Assembly (NCBI GenBank): GCA_050747865.1
Contig: JBOGJI010000210.1
Coordinates: 1-34,308 of the forward strand
Source of the DNA: JBOGJI01 sp050747865
GTDB taxonomy: Bacteria; Acidobacteriota; Thermoanaerobaculia; Multivoradales; JAHEKO01
Direction: 5' to 3'
DNA length: 34,308 bases
In this document: positions 23,408 through 31,749 of the stretch, piece after piece
Layout of the letters: each line of letters opens with the position of its first letter
How positions within the stretch are numbered: position 1 is the first letter of the stretch
Notes under the pieces: model-generated
Databases searched by the model: none
Told to the model about the DNA's origin: nothing
What the model saw: the letters and a program-made list of their open reading frames with translations, nothing else
Position numbers and translations under genes: made by a program

Positions 23408-25720
23408 ATGGGAGATCACGTGACAGCCTTGAACAGAGAGTGGTGGAAGCTCGCGCTGGCCGCCGGGATGCTGCTGACGGTCCTCGCGGGTGGCGGCTGC
23501 AGCGCGGCGCCCGACGCCGAGGACGCGACGCCCGCGGCCGTGGAGCGGGCTGCCGCCGAGCCGCCGGCCGCGCCGGCCGAGGAGGTGCCGGTTCCCGCGG
23601 AGGCGGAGCCGGCCGCAGGGGCGTCGACGGCGGTCGACGCGGCGATGGAACGTCCCGTCGACGAGCCCGACGGCGCGCCCGCGGCGCCATCCGTCGACGG
23701 CCAGCCCGCGGCGGTGGAAGCACCCGTCGACATGCCGCCATCGATGCCGGAGCCGACGCCGCTGGGAACGCTCGAGGAGCCGGTGCGAGGACCCGAGCCG
23801 GTGGGAGTCCTGGGGAGCTGGCTGCAGTCGGTGGCCGTCGATACTGGCGACGCCGGCACCACCGTGACGTTGCACGGCGACGGACAGTTCCGCTACTCGT
23901 CATTCGGGTTGCAGGATCCAAGCCGCTTCGTCCTCGACCTCGAGGGTGTCGCCGCCGCCGAGCCGTGGTCTTCGTTGCCCGGCGGCGGCGGACCGGTCGA
24001 GCGGGTGCGGGCGGCGCAGTTCCGCACCGACCCCGACCCGCTGACGCGGGTGGTCGTCGATCTCGAGTCCTCGGCGGCACCGGTGATCGAGCCGCTGCCT
24101 TCCGGTCTGCGGCTCTTCTTCCCGCATCCGATGACCGCCGAGCAGGCCGCGGCCGAGATCGCGGCCGAGGCCACGCCGGCGCCTGTGCCGGAACCGTTGC
24201 CGGAACCGGAGCCGATGCCAGCAATGGTAGAGGCACTCGAGGCGGAGCCATCGCCCGAAATGGCACCCGCGGTTCAACCGGAACCGATGCCGGAACCGCC
24301 TGCGGCCGAGCCGGAGCCGCTTCCCGTGCTCGAGCCGGAGCCGCCGCCTGCCGAGCCCGAGCCGGCGCCAGCCGCCGAGCCGGCGTCGCAGCCGGCCCCC
24401 GCGCCCCTCGTGGTCGAGGCTCCACCGGAGAAGAAGGACCTCGTGTACGACACCACGCCGGTGTTCGACTCGCAGGCTCTTCCCGAGGCCGAGCAGGCGT
24501 ACAGCGGCGAGCCGATCGACGTCACGATCGCCGACGCGGACCTGCCGGCGACTCTGCGGCAGATCGCCGAGCAGTTCGGGCTCAACATCGTGATCCATCC
24601 CGACGTGAGCGGGGTGGTGACGGTGAGCCTGCGAGGGGTGCCTTGGGACCAGGCGCTGGAGCAGATCTTGAAGATGAACAATCTGGACTACGAGCTCGAC
24701 GGCAACGTCATGCGAGTGGCGACACTCGAGCATTTTCAGGAGGAAGCGAGGCTCGAGCAAGAGCGGCTGGAGGCGGAGCTGGCCTCGAGACCGCTGCGCA
24801 CGGTCATGAAGCGCGTCAGCTACAGCACGGCGAGCGAGGTCGCCGACGTATTGCGCGGGGAGCTCGGGGCGTCGGTGCTCAGCCAGCGCGGCTCGGTCGT
24901 CGTCGACGGGCGCACCAACACGCTCATCATCCGGGAGCTGCCTCAATACATGGACACGGTGCTCGCCGTCGTGGAGCAGCTGGACGTCCCGGAGCCTCAG
25001 GTGCACATCGAGGCGCGCATCGTCGAGACCAACAAGGAGTTCGCCCGCTCGCTCGGCATCCAGTGGGGTTTCATCGCGATCGCCGACGCGGCGCACGGCA
25101 ACACCACCGGCCTCGAGTTCCCCAACAACATCGTGGGCAGCGGCGGCGTGAACCTGCCGCGCGGCGGCGAGAACGGACTTCTCGGCCTGACGATGGGCAA
25201 TGTGCTCAACACCTTCACCCTGGATGCGACGCTGCAGGCGGCCGAGAACAAGGGGCTGGCGAACATCCTCTCGACCCCGTCGGTCACCGTGCTCAACAAC
25301 GAGCAGGCGGAGATCCAGAGCGGCGTGTCGATCCCGGTGCAGACGGTGGCCAACAACACGGTGAGCGTTCAGTTCGTCAACGCCACGCTGCGGCTGCAGG
25401 TGACCCCACACGTCACCGCCGATGGCACGGTGCTCCTGGAGATCGACATCCAGAAGCGCCAGCCGCGGCTCGACCTCCTGGTGCCGAACGCGGAGAACGC
25501 TCCGATCGCCACCAAGGAAGCGCGCACGCGCGTCATGGTCCGGGACGGCGGCACCACGGTCATCGGCGGCATCTACGAGGTCACCTCCAGCCACGACGAA
25601 GACCGGGTTCCGGGGCTGGCGAACATCCCCGTGCTCGGTCGGCTGTTCCGCAACAAGGAGCGGCGCGAGATGAACGAGGAGCTGTTGATCTTCATCACGC
25701 CGCGGGTGCTGAAGCTGTAA
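23408..25720 (+). CDS. pilQ: Type IV pilus secretin PilQ
   Basis: The 770-residue outer-membrane pore has an N-terminal signal (LALAAGMLLTVLAGGGC, possibly a lipoprotein site) and an Ala/Pro/Glu-rich region, then an AMIN domain (about 131-240; GTTVTLHGDGQFRYSSFGLQ) and a long Pro/Glu linker (about 257-340). Next come an STN/N0 domain (about 370-440; DLPATLRQIAEQFGLNIVIH), an N1 domain and the secretin core with VEQLDVPEPQVHIEARIVE, GLANILSTPSVTVLNN, TVIGGIYEV and VPGLANIPVLGRLFRNKE. ATG 23408 follows GGGAGACGAG. It closes the pilMNOPQ set; motor (pilB/T) and pilin genes are not in the window. Confidence 0.96.
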   Translation: MGDHVTALNREWWKLALAAGMLLTVLAGGGCSAAPDAEDATPAAVERAAAEPPAAPAEEVPVPAEAEPAAGASTAVDAAMERPVDEPDGAPAAPSVDGQPAAVEAPVDMPPSMPEPTPLGTLEEPVRGPEPVGVLGSWLQSVAVDTGDAGTTVTLHGDGQFRYSSFGLQDPSRFVLDLEGVAAAEPWSSLPGGGGPVERVRAAQFRTDPDPLTRVVVDLESSAAPVIEPLPSGLRLFFPHPMTAEQAAAEIAAEATPAPVPEPLPEPEPMPAMVEALEAEPSPEMAPAVQPEPMPEPPAAEPEPLPVLEPEPPPAEPEPAPAAEPASQPAPAPLVVEAPPEKKDLVYDTTPVFDSQALPEAEQAYSGEPIDVTIADADLPATLRQIAEQFGLNIVIHPDVSGVVTVSLRGVPWDQALEQILKMNNLDYELDGNVMRVATLEHFQEEARLEQERLEAELASRPLRTVMKRVSYSTASEVADVLRGELGASVLSQRGSVVVDGRTNTLIIRELPQYMDTVLAVVEQLDVPEPQVHIEARIVETNKEFARSLGIQWGFIAIADAAHGNTTGLEFPNNIVGSGGVNLPRGGENGLLGLTMGNVLNTFTLDATLQAAENKGLANILSTPSVTVLNNEQAEIQSGVSIPVQTVANNTVSVQFVNATLRLQVTPHVTADGTVLLEIDIQKRQPRLDLLVPNAENAPIATKEARTRVMVRDGGTTVIGGIYEVTSSHDEDRVPGLANIPVLGRLFRNKERREMNEELLIFITPRVLKL

Positions 25721-25739
25721 ACCGGGGGAGGTCCAGATC

Positions 25740-26291
25740 ATGAAAGCGAACTCAAAGGCTCTACTGCTGGCGGCCCTCTCCGCCGCGGTGCTCGCCTGCG
25801 AAGCCCGCACCGACAAGACCGATGGCGGCGGCGTGCTGCTGTCGATCAGCGACGTCGGGGAGGCGCCGGCCACCGTCTCGGTGAGCGAGGCGACCGACGC
25901 AGGGGGTGTGACCCTCTCGGGTGTGGTGATCCAGTCCGTGGCCAAAGATCCGGCCGGCGACATCAGCGCCTTGATGGACGTGGAGATCGAGTCCTACGAG
26001 GTGACGTACGGCCGCGCCGACACCGGAACGCGGCTGCCTCCGGCGCTCGTGCGCGGGGTCTTCGGCGTGGTCCCGGTAGGCGGAACGAGGGAGTACGGGG
26101 AGCTGCCGATCCTGACGCTCAGTCAGCTCTCCACGGTGCCGCTCCAGGAGCTTGCCCGGCGCGGCTCCGACAGCGAAACCGGGAGCGAGCTCATCGTGCT
26201 CAATCTCACCCTGAGATTTTTCGGTCGCACGCTGTCGGGCGACCCGGTGCAGACCGCTCCGGCGAATCTCACGATCGACTTCCGACCCTGA
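25740..26291 (+). CDS. Predicted lipoprotein in the pilus operon, unknown function
   Basis: The 183-residue protein has a lipoprotein signal (LLLAALSAAVLAC, Cys20) and a mature domain rich in beta-strand pattern: GVLLSISDVGEAPATVSV, DVEIESYEVTYGRADTG, VNLTL-like IVLNLTLRFFGRTLSG. The strong GGGGGAGG ribosome-binding site and the 19-bp gap after pilQ suggest co-expression. I do not recognise a family. Its position suggests a role in the outer-membrane part of the pilus or simple hitch-hiking on the operon. Confidence 0.75.
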   Translation: MKANSKALLLAALSAAVLACEARTDKTDGGGVLLSISDVGEAPATVSVSEATDAGGVTLSGVVIQSVAKDPAGDISALMDVEIESYEVTYGRADTGTRLPPALVRGVFGVVPVGGTREYGELPILTLSQLSTVPLQELARRGSDSETGSELIVLNLTLRFFGRTLSGDPVQTAPANLTIDFRP

Positions 26292-26309
26292 GCGAGAGGA
26301 GGCGGGACG

Positions 26310-26792
26310 ATGAATCCACGTAGCCGGACACGTTTTCTCAGCCTGCTGGGCGCCTTCGTGCTGGCCGGCTCAGGCCTGGCCTGCTCGACCGATTCGCCGA
26401 CGGCGCCGCGACAGGGAGCCTCGCCTCCGATCGACATCCCGGCGCCCACGAGGCCCGCCGATGCCGAGGTCGTCTTCACTTGCGAAGCCGCGCCCGAAGG
26501 CGCCGAGCCGGCGGGCCGGCGCTCGGTGGCCTTCACCAACGAGTCCACCGAGCACTACACCGAATTCTTCTGGCGATTCGGGGACGGGGCCACCAGCCGG
26601 CAAAGAGATCCCTCGCACACGTACAGGATCACGGCCCAGAGGAGACAATACGAGGCGACGCTCGCCGCCACCGCGGCCCACGGCACCGACGAGTTCAGCT
26701 TGTTCGTGCCCACCTTCTGCGAAGGGTTCGAGCCGCCCGACGACGGTGAAGACGACGGCGACGATGAGGAGGGCGGAGAAGGCGAGGGCTGA
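26310..26792 (+). CDS. Predicted lipoprotein with a PKD-like domain
   Basis: The 160-residue protein has a lipoprotein signal (LGAFVLAGSGLAC, Cys25), a Pro-rich spacer and one PKD-like domain (about 50-135). The key motif is FFWRFGDGATSRQRDPSHTY, matching W.FGDG...S...P.HTY. The tail of about 20 residues is almost entirely Asp/Glu/Gly. PKD domains are extracellular beta-sandwiches often involved in surface contacts. It follows the previous lipoprotein by 18 bp and is the probable last gene of the pilus operon. Specific function unknown. Confidence 0.75.
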   Translation: MNPRSRTRFLSLLGAFVLAGSGLACSTDSPTAPRQGASPPIDIPAPTRPADAEVVFTCEAAPEGAEPAGRRSVAFTNESTEHYTEFFWRFGDGATSRQRDPSHTYRITAQRRQYEATLAATAAHGTDEFSLFVPTFCEGFEPPDDGEDDGDDEEGGEGEG

Positions 26793-26830
26793 GCGTCGGC
26801 ACGGCGCTGGGCGCCGGGCACGCGGTCGGG

Positions 26831-26836
26831 TAGACT
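26831..26836 (+). promoter_or_regulatory. Possible -10 element of accBC
   Basis: TAGACT in GGGTAGACTCTGG lies 32 bp before the accB GTG, at a reasonable distance for a promoter. No good -35 is seen. A small hairpin, GGCGC-TGG-GCGCC (26803-26815), just upstream may end the pilus operon transcript. Confidence 0.3.
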
Positions 26837-26862
26837 CTGGTGCCGGCCGCAAAGGAGTCCTC

Positions 26863-27366
<504 letters not shown>

Positions 27367-27396
27367 GGAGCCCCCGAGCTGCGCCGTCGATCGTCG

Positions 27397-28755
27397 ATGT
27401 TTCGCAAGATCCTGATCGCCAACCGCGGCGAGATCGCCCTGCGCATCATCCAGGCCTGCCGCGAGCTGGGCGTGCGGACGGTCGCCGTCCACAGCACCGC
27501 GGACAGCGACAGCCTGCACGTCGCCTACGCCGACGAGGCGATCTGCATAGGGCCGCCGCCGTCGACCCAGAGCTACTTGAACGTCGCCAACATCATCGCC
27601 GCCGCGGAGATCACCGGCGCCGAGGCCATTCACCCGGGATATGGCTTCCTGGCGGAGAACGCCCAGTTCGCGGAGTCGCTGCAGGAATCGGGGCTCAGGT
27701 GGATCGGACCGCGGGCCGAGAGCATCCGCCTGATGGGCGACAAGGCGCAGGCGCGCACTACGGCGGCGGCGTCCGGCGTCCCGGTGCTGCCGGGCAGCAA
27801 GAATCCCCTGGATGGAGCCGCGGCGGCGCGGCGCCTGGCCGCCGAGGTCGGCTATCCGGTGATCCTCAAGGCGGTGGCAGGCGGCGGCGGCCGCGGCATG
27901 CGGATCGTCCACGAAGATGCGCAGCTCGAAGGGCAGTTCGCGACCGCGCGCGAGGAGGCCTCGAAGGCGTTCGGCGACGGCTCGATCTACCTCGAGAAGT
28001 ACCTCGTCGAGCCGCGACACATCGAGTTCCAGGTGCTGGCCGACCGCCACGGGCGCACCGTGCACCTGGGCGAGCGCGAATGCTCGATCCAGCGGCGCCA
28101 CCAGAAGCTGATCGAAGAGGCGCCGTCGCCGGCGATGACCCCGGAGCTGCGTGCCGAGATGGGCGCCGCGACGGTGCGGCTGGCGGAGGCGGTGGGCTAT
28201 GAAAACGCGGGGACGGTGGAGTTCCTGCTCGATCGCGACGGCCGCTTCTATTTCATGGAGATGAACACGCGCATCCAGGTCGAGCACCCGGTGACCGAGC
28301 TGGTCACGGGCGTCGACCTGGTGAAGACGCAGATCCGCATCGCTGCCGGCGAAGAGCTGGCGATACCGGACGCCGTGGAGCCGAACGGACACGCCATCGA
28401 GTGCCGGATCAACGCCGAGCACCCGGAGAAGTTCACGCCTTCGCCGGGCAAGGTCACCGTCTTCCACGTTCCCGGCGGACCCGGCACGCGGGTCGACACC
28501 CACGTTTACGAGGACTACGTGATCCCGCCGCACTACGACTCGATGGTCGGCAAGCTGATCGTCCACGGCAGCGACCGCGACGAGGCCATCGCCCGCATGT
28601 CGCGGGCCCTGGGCTTCTTCGTCATCGAAGGCGTGGCCACGACCATTCCCTTGCACCAGCGCATCCTCGCGGATCCTAGATTTCGTGCCGGAGATCTCTC
28701 TACGCGCTTCATGGAGCGATTCTTGGAGGAGGGGAGGGCTGCCGTTGGCACCTGA
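27397..28755 (+). CDS. accC: Biotin carboxylase subunit of acetyl-CoA carboxylase
   Basis: The 452-residue ATP-grasp enzyme carboxylates biotin on AccB using ATP and bicarbonate. It begins MFRKILIANRGEIALRII and contains AIHPGYGFLAENAQFAE, the glycine-rich loop AGGGGRGMRIV, EKYLVEPRHIEFQVLAD, and the C-terminal MEMNTRIQVEHPVTE, with metal and catalytic residues all present. Length and motifs are normal. It is the second gene of the accBC operon. Confidence 0.98.
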   Translation: MFRKILIANRGEIALRIIQACRELGVRTVAVHSTADSDSLHVAYADEAICIGPPPSTQSYLNVANIIAAAEITGAEAIHPGYGFLAENAQFAESLQESGLRWIGPRAESIRLMGDKAQARTTAAASGVPVLPGSKNPLDGAAAARRLAAEVGYPVILKAVAGGGGRGMRIVHEDAQLEGQFATAREEASKAFGDGSIYLEKYLVEPRHIEFQVLADRHGRTVHLGERECSIQRRHQKLIEEAPSPAMTPELRAEMGAATVRLAEAVGYENAGTVEFLLDRDGRFYFMEMNTRIQVEHPVTELVTGVDLVKTQIRIAAGEELAIPDAVEPNGHAIECRINAEHPEKFTPSPGKVTVFHVPGGPGTRVDTHVYEDYVIPPHYDSMVGKLIVHGSDRDEAIARMSRALGFFVIEGVATTIPLHQRILADPRFRAGDLSTRFMERFLEEGRAAVGT

Positions 28756-28770
28756 GTGTTCCCCCGCCCC

Positions 28771-28933
28771 GGCGGCGGCCGAGGGAAGCCTCCCGGGGGA
28801 CGCGCGCGCTGTCCCGGACTTTGGTGGGGGGCGCGCGCTGCGCTCGACTTCGGGCCGGGCCGCTGAGGTATGCGGCGGGTTGTGAGGATGCCGTCGTCGA
28901 GAGCCCCCCGGGAGGCTCCCCTCGGCCGCCGCC
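28771..28933. repeat. Long imperfect inverted repeat between accC and thiE
   Basis: Arms 28771-28799 and 28905-28933 (29 bp each) are reverse complements with one mismatch (GAGGGAAGCC against GAGGGGAGCC), separated by 105 bp. The interior is GC-rich and contains two copies of GCGCGCGCT. There is no recognisable gene in the 215-bp gap 28756-28970. The structure could be a terminator-like hairpin for accC or a small non-autonomous element. Confidence 0.8.
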
Positions 28934-28970
28934 TTTCCCCCGGGGCATCGCCATAGGGGCTGGGGTCTCG

Positions 28971-29618
28971 ATGCCGATCGGACTGGAAGTTCCGGCTCTC
29001 TACGTTCTTGCCGATGCGGGGGCGTTGGGGGCGGTAGGGTTGTCGGAAGGCGTACGGCGCATTGTGGAGGCGGGGGTTCGGTGGGTGCAGGTGCGGGCGA
29101 AGGGGATGCCGGACGAGCGGCTGTATGAGGAGCTGCTCGCCTGTGCCGCCTTGCGCAACGAGCAGCCTTATCTTCTCTGGGTCAACGACCGGCCGGATCT
29201 CGCCAGGCTGGTGCGGGCCGACGGCGTGCACGTGGGGCAGGACGACCTGGCGCCGGCGGTGGTGCGCGGGATCGTCGGACCGGAGACCGTGATCGGGCGA
29301 TCCACCCATGATCTGCGGCAGGTCGAGGAGGCGGCCGCCGATCCCGAGGTGGACGCGGTGGCTTTCGGTCCCGTCTACCCGACGGCCAGCAAGGCACGGC
29401 CCGACCCGGTCGTCGGTCTAGAATCGCTGCGCCACGCCCGGGCCCGCACGGACAAGCCCCTGGTCGCCATAGGCGGCATCGACGTGGAGCGTGTGCGGGA
29501 CGTGCTGGCCGCTGGCGCGGACTCGGCGGCCGTGTTGAGCGCCGCCTGCCGGGGAGACGTGGCAGCCAACTGCCGGCGGCTGCTGGCCGCCGTGGGAGAG
29601 GAGCAGCGCCGCCCATGA
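28971..29618 (+). CDS. thiE: Thiamine-phosphate synthase (ThiE family)
   Basis: The 215-residue TIM-barrel protein has the ThiE motifs ALYVLAD, RRIVEAGVRWVQVRAKGM (diphosphate site), LLWVNDRPDLARLVRADGVHVGQDDL, VIGRSTHDLRQVEEA, DAVAFGPVYPTASKA and PLVAIGGIDVERVRDVLAAGAD. ThiE couples the pyrimidine and thiazole moieties to thiamine phosphate. ATG 28971 gives a normal N terminus; longer extensions run into the inverted repeat. The stop overlaps the transporter ATG (ATGA). TenI-like thiazole tautomerases are close relatives, but the NDRPD and GRSTH motifs favour either; ThiE is the more likely call. Confidence 0.85.
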   Translation: MPIGLEVPALYVLADAGALGAVGLSEGVRRIVEAGVRWVQVRAKGMPDERLYEELLACAALRNEQPYLLWVNDRPDLARLVRADGVHVGQDDLAPAVVRGIVGPETVIGRSTHDLRQVEEAAADPEVDAVAFGPVYPTASKARPDPVVGLESLRHARARTDKPLVAIGGIDVERVRDVLAAGADSAAVLSAACRGDVAANCRRLLAAVGEEQRRP

Positions 29619-31099
29619 GCGCCCAGGAGCATTCGGGAGAGCACTCCGGAGAACACTCCGGAGAACACTTTGGCTCGCGTTGGGGCCTCGTCCTCGCCAC
29701 CCTCGGCATGGCCGTGGGCACCGGCAACATCTGGCGCTTCCCGCGCATCGTCGCCGCCAACGGCGGCGGCTCCTTCCTCATCGCCTGGGTGGTCTTCCTG
29801 CTCCTGTGGTCGATTCCGCTGATGATCGTGGAGTTCTCGTTCGGCAAGCGCGTGCGCCAGGGGACGGTGCGGGCCTTCGGCGAGATGGCGGGCGAGGGTT
29901 GGGCGTGGATGGGTGGGTGGGTGGCGCTCACCGCCACGGCCATCATGTTCTACTACTCGGTGGTCACCGGCTGGTGCTTCCGCTACCTCGCCGCGGCGCT
30001 CACCGGCGAGCTCCGGAACACCGACAGCGCCCGGCTGTGGGAGGGCTTCACCGGCTCCCTGCAGCCGGTGTTCACCCACATCCTCGCCCTGGGTGCGGGA
30101 GTCGCGGTCGTCTGGTTCGGGGTGAGGGGGATCGAGCGGGTCGCCAAGGTCCTCATACCCACGCTCTTCGGCCTGGTCGTCATCCTCGCCCTGCGGGCGG
30201 TGACCCTGCCCGGAGCGGAGCGCGGCCTCGCCTTCCTCTTCACACCGCAATGGGACAGGCTCGCCGACGTCAGGATCTGGCTCCACGCCTTGACGCAGAA
30301 CGCCTGGGACACCGGGGCCGGCTGGGGGCTGATCCTCACCTACGCCATCTACATGCGGGTGCGGGAGGACGTCTCGCTCAATGCCTTTCTCATCGGCTTC
30401 GGCAACAACTCGGTGTCGCTGCTGGCGGGGATCATGGTGCTGTGCACGGTCTTCGCATTCAACCCGGCGGCGAGCGACGAGATCGTGGGAGCCGGCAACG
30501 AGGGGCTGACCTTCGTCTGGATGCCGCGGCTGTTCGCGGAGATGCCCGCCGGCGGGGTCTTCATGACGCTGTTCTTTCTCGCCTTGTCGTTCGCCGCCCT
30601 GACCAGCCTCATCTCGATGCTGGAGCTGGCGACGCGGGTGCTGATCGACCGCGGGATGGCGCGTCGCGAGGCGCTGCTGTGGGTCGCCGGGGCCGCGCTC
30701 CTCTTCGGCCTGCCGTCGGCGCTGTCCGTCGACTTCCTGCACAACCAGGACTGGGTGTGGGGCGTCGGCCTGATGGTCTCGGGCCTCTTCTTCGCGCTCG
30801 CCGCTCGGCGCTTCGGTCTCGAGCGGCTGCGCCGCGAGGTGGTGAACGGGCCCGGCGCGGACTTGCGCATCGGCCGTTGGTGGTCGACGCTGGTCGGGGT
30901 CGTGGTGCCGGTGGAGGCGGTCACGCTGCTGGTCTGGTGGCTTTGGCAGGCGCGCGGCTGGGATCCGGACGGATGGTGGCATCCGCTGCGGGCGGAGAGC
31001 GTCGGCACGGTCCTGCTCCAGTTCACTGTGGCGATCGCGGTCCTGTTATGGTGGAACCGGCGGCGCCTGCGCCGCATACAGGCGGCCGCGAGCTCCTAG
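29615..31099 (+). CDS. Neurotransmitter:sodium symporter (NSS/SNF) family transporter
   Basis: The 494-residue membrane protein opens with four EHSG/EHFG repeats. The NSS first helix follows: GLVLATLGMAVGTGNIWRFP, with the unwound Na+/substrate site. Further helices include WVVFLLLWSIPLMIVEFSFGK, AFLIGFGNNSVSLLAGIM and LFFLALSFAALTSLISMLE (the distal sodium-site helix). Bacterial members import amino acids with sodium. A 40-codon gene directly downstream matches the MetS-type small subunit, so this is likely a MetP-like methionine or alanine importer. ATGA overlap with thiE indicates coupled translation. Confidence 0.9.
   Translation: MSAQEHSGEHSGEHSGEHFGSRWGLVLATLGMAVGTGNIWRFPRIVAANGGGSFLIAWVVFLLLWSIPLMIVEFSFGKRVRQGTVRAFGEMAGEGWAWMGGWVALTATAIMFYYSVVTGWCFRYLAAALTGELRNTDSARLWEGFTGSLQPVFTHILALGAGVAVVWFGVRGIERVAKVLIPTLFGLVVILALRAVTLPGAERGLAFLFTPQWDRLADVRIWLHALTQNAWDTGAGWGLILTYAIYMRVREDVSLNAFLIGFGNNSVSLLAGIMVLCTVFAFNPAASDEIVGAGNEGLTFVWMPRLFAEMPAGGVFMTLFFLALSFAALTSLISMLELATRVLIDRGMARREALLWVAGAALLFGLPSALSVDFLHNQDWVWGVGLMVSGLFFALAARRFGLERLRREVVNGPGADLRIGRWWSTLVGVVVPVEAVTLLVWWLWQARGWDPDGWWHPLRAESVGTVLLQFTVAIAVLLWWNRRRLRRIQAAASS
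29627..29674 (+). repeat. Four 12-bp tandem repeats encoding EHSG
   Basis: Units at 29627, 29639, 29651 and 29663 read GAGCATTCGGGA, GAGCACTCCGGA, GAACACTCCGGA and GAACACTTTGGC. They encode EHSG three times and EHFG once at the N terminus of the NSS transporter. Confidence 0.9.
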
Positions 31100-31105
31100 C
31101 TCACA

Positions 31106-31228
31106 ATGAACGTGCAAGCCTGGATCCTCTTCCTCCTCGTCGCCGGGTTCGTCTGGGGTGGCTTCCTGACCTGCCTGATCCTCGGGCTCCGCCGCGAGGC
31201 CGCCAAGGCTCGCGGCTCCCAACGGTGA
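31106..31228 (+). CDS. MetS-like NSS transporter small subunit (40 aa)
   Basis: ATG 31106 to TGA 31226-31228 encodes MNVQAWILFLLVAGFVWGG, then FLTCLILGLRREAAKA. This is one transmembrane helix followed by a basic tail, the form of MetS-type small subunits. MetS is required with MetP for methionine and alanine uptake in corynebacteria. The gene starts 6 bp after the NSS transporter stop, and its TGA overlaps the aroK GTG (GTGA). It falls below common length cut-offs and is easily missed. The position and topology are the main support; sequence similarity over so short a peptide is limited. Confidence 0.75.
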   Translation: MNVQAWILFLLVAGFVWGGFLTCLILGLRREAAKARGSQR

Positions 31229-31749
31229 CCCGCGACCGGATCTATCTGATCGGATTCATGGCCTCCGGCAAGACGACCGTGGGTCGTCTGCTGGCCGATG
31301 ATCTGGAGCGACCGTTTCGCGACCTCGACGCCGAGATCGAGCGACGGACGGGCAAGAGCGTCCCTGAGATCTTCGCCGACGGCGGCGAGCAGGCCTTCCG
31401 CCGCATCGAGCAGGAGGTGCTGGTGGAGGGCGGCATCGACGACCGCGCCGTGGTGGCCACCGGAGGGGGCACGTTCTGCAGCGAGCCCACCCGCACCTTC
31501 ATGTTGCAGACCGGTGTCACGATTTGGCTCCACCTTCCGTACTCAGAGGTAGTGAGACGGGTGGGACCGCTCGGCAAGCGGAATCGGCCACTGTTCCGGG
31601 ACCAGGCCCAGGCGCGGGAGCTCTTCGAGCACCGGCTGGCGGCCTATGCCCTGGCCGATATCCGTGTCGACCTGTCGGGACGGGAGGAGCCGGCCGACGT
31701 CGCCTCGCACCTGGCCGTTCGGCTCCGGGAGCACATGTGCGGGCTCTGA
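31225..31749 (+). CDS. aroK: Shikimate kinase
   Basis: The 174-residue enzyme phosphorylates shikimate in aromatic amino-acid synthesis. Walker A is GFMASGKTT (residues 10-18). Shikimate-binding RDLDAEIERRTG (Asp34) and AFRRIEQEVL are followed by VVATGGGTF (glycine triplet at 80-82). The lid region is GKRNRPLFRD, with the adenine-binding Arg expected near EHRLAAYALAD. The start is GTG in GTGA overlap with the small subunit gene, which ties it to the thiE-NSS transcript. Confidence 0.95.
   Translation: MTRDRIYLIGFMASGKTTVGRLLADDLERPFRDLDAEIERRTGKSVPEIFADGGEQAFRRIEQEVLVEGGIDDRAVVATGGGTFCSEPTRTFMLQTGVTIWLHLPYSEVVRRVGPLGKRNRPLFRDQAQARELFEHRLAAYALADIRVDLSGREEPADVASHLAVRLREHMCGL

Noticed and set aside
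24180..24425. Proline/glutamate-rich repeats in pilQ as a possible separate repeat element
   Set aside because: They are in frame and form the usual low-complexity linker between the AMIN and STN domains of secretins, though longer than average.
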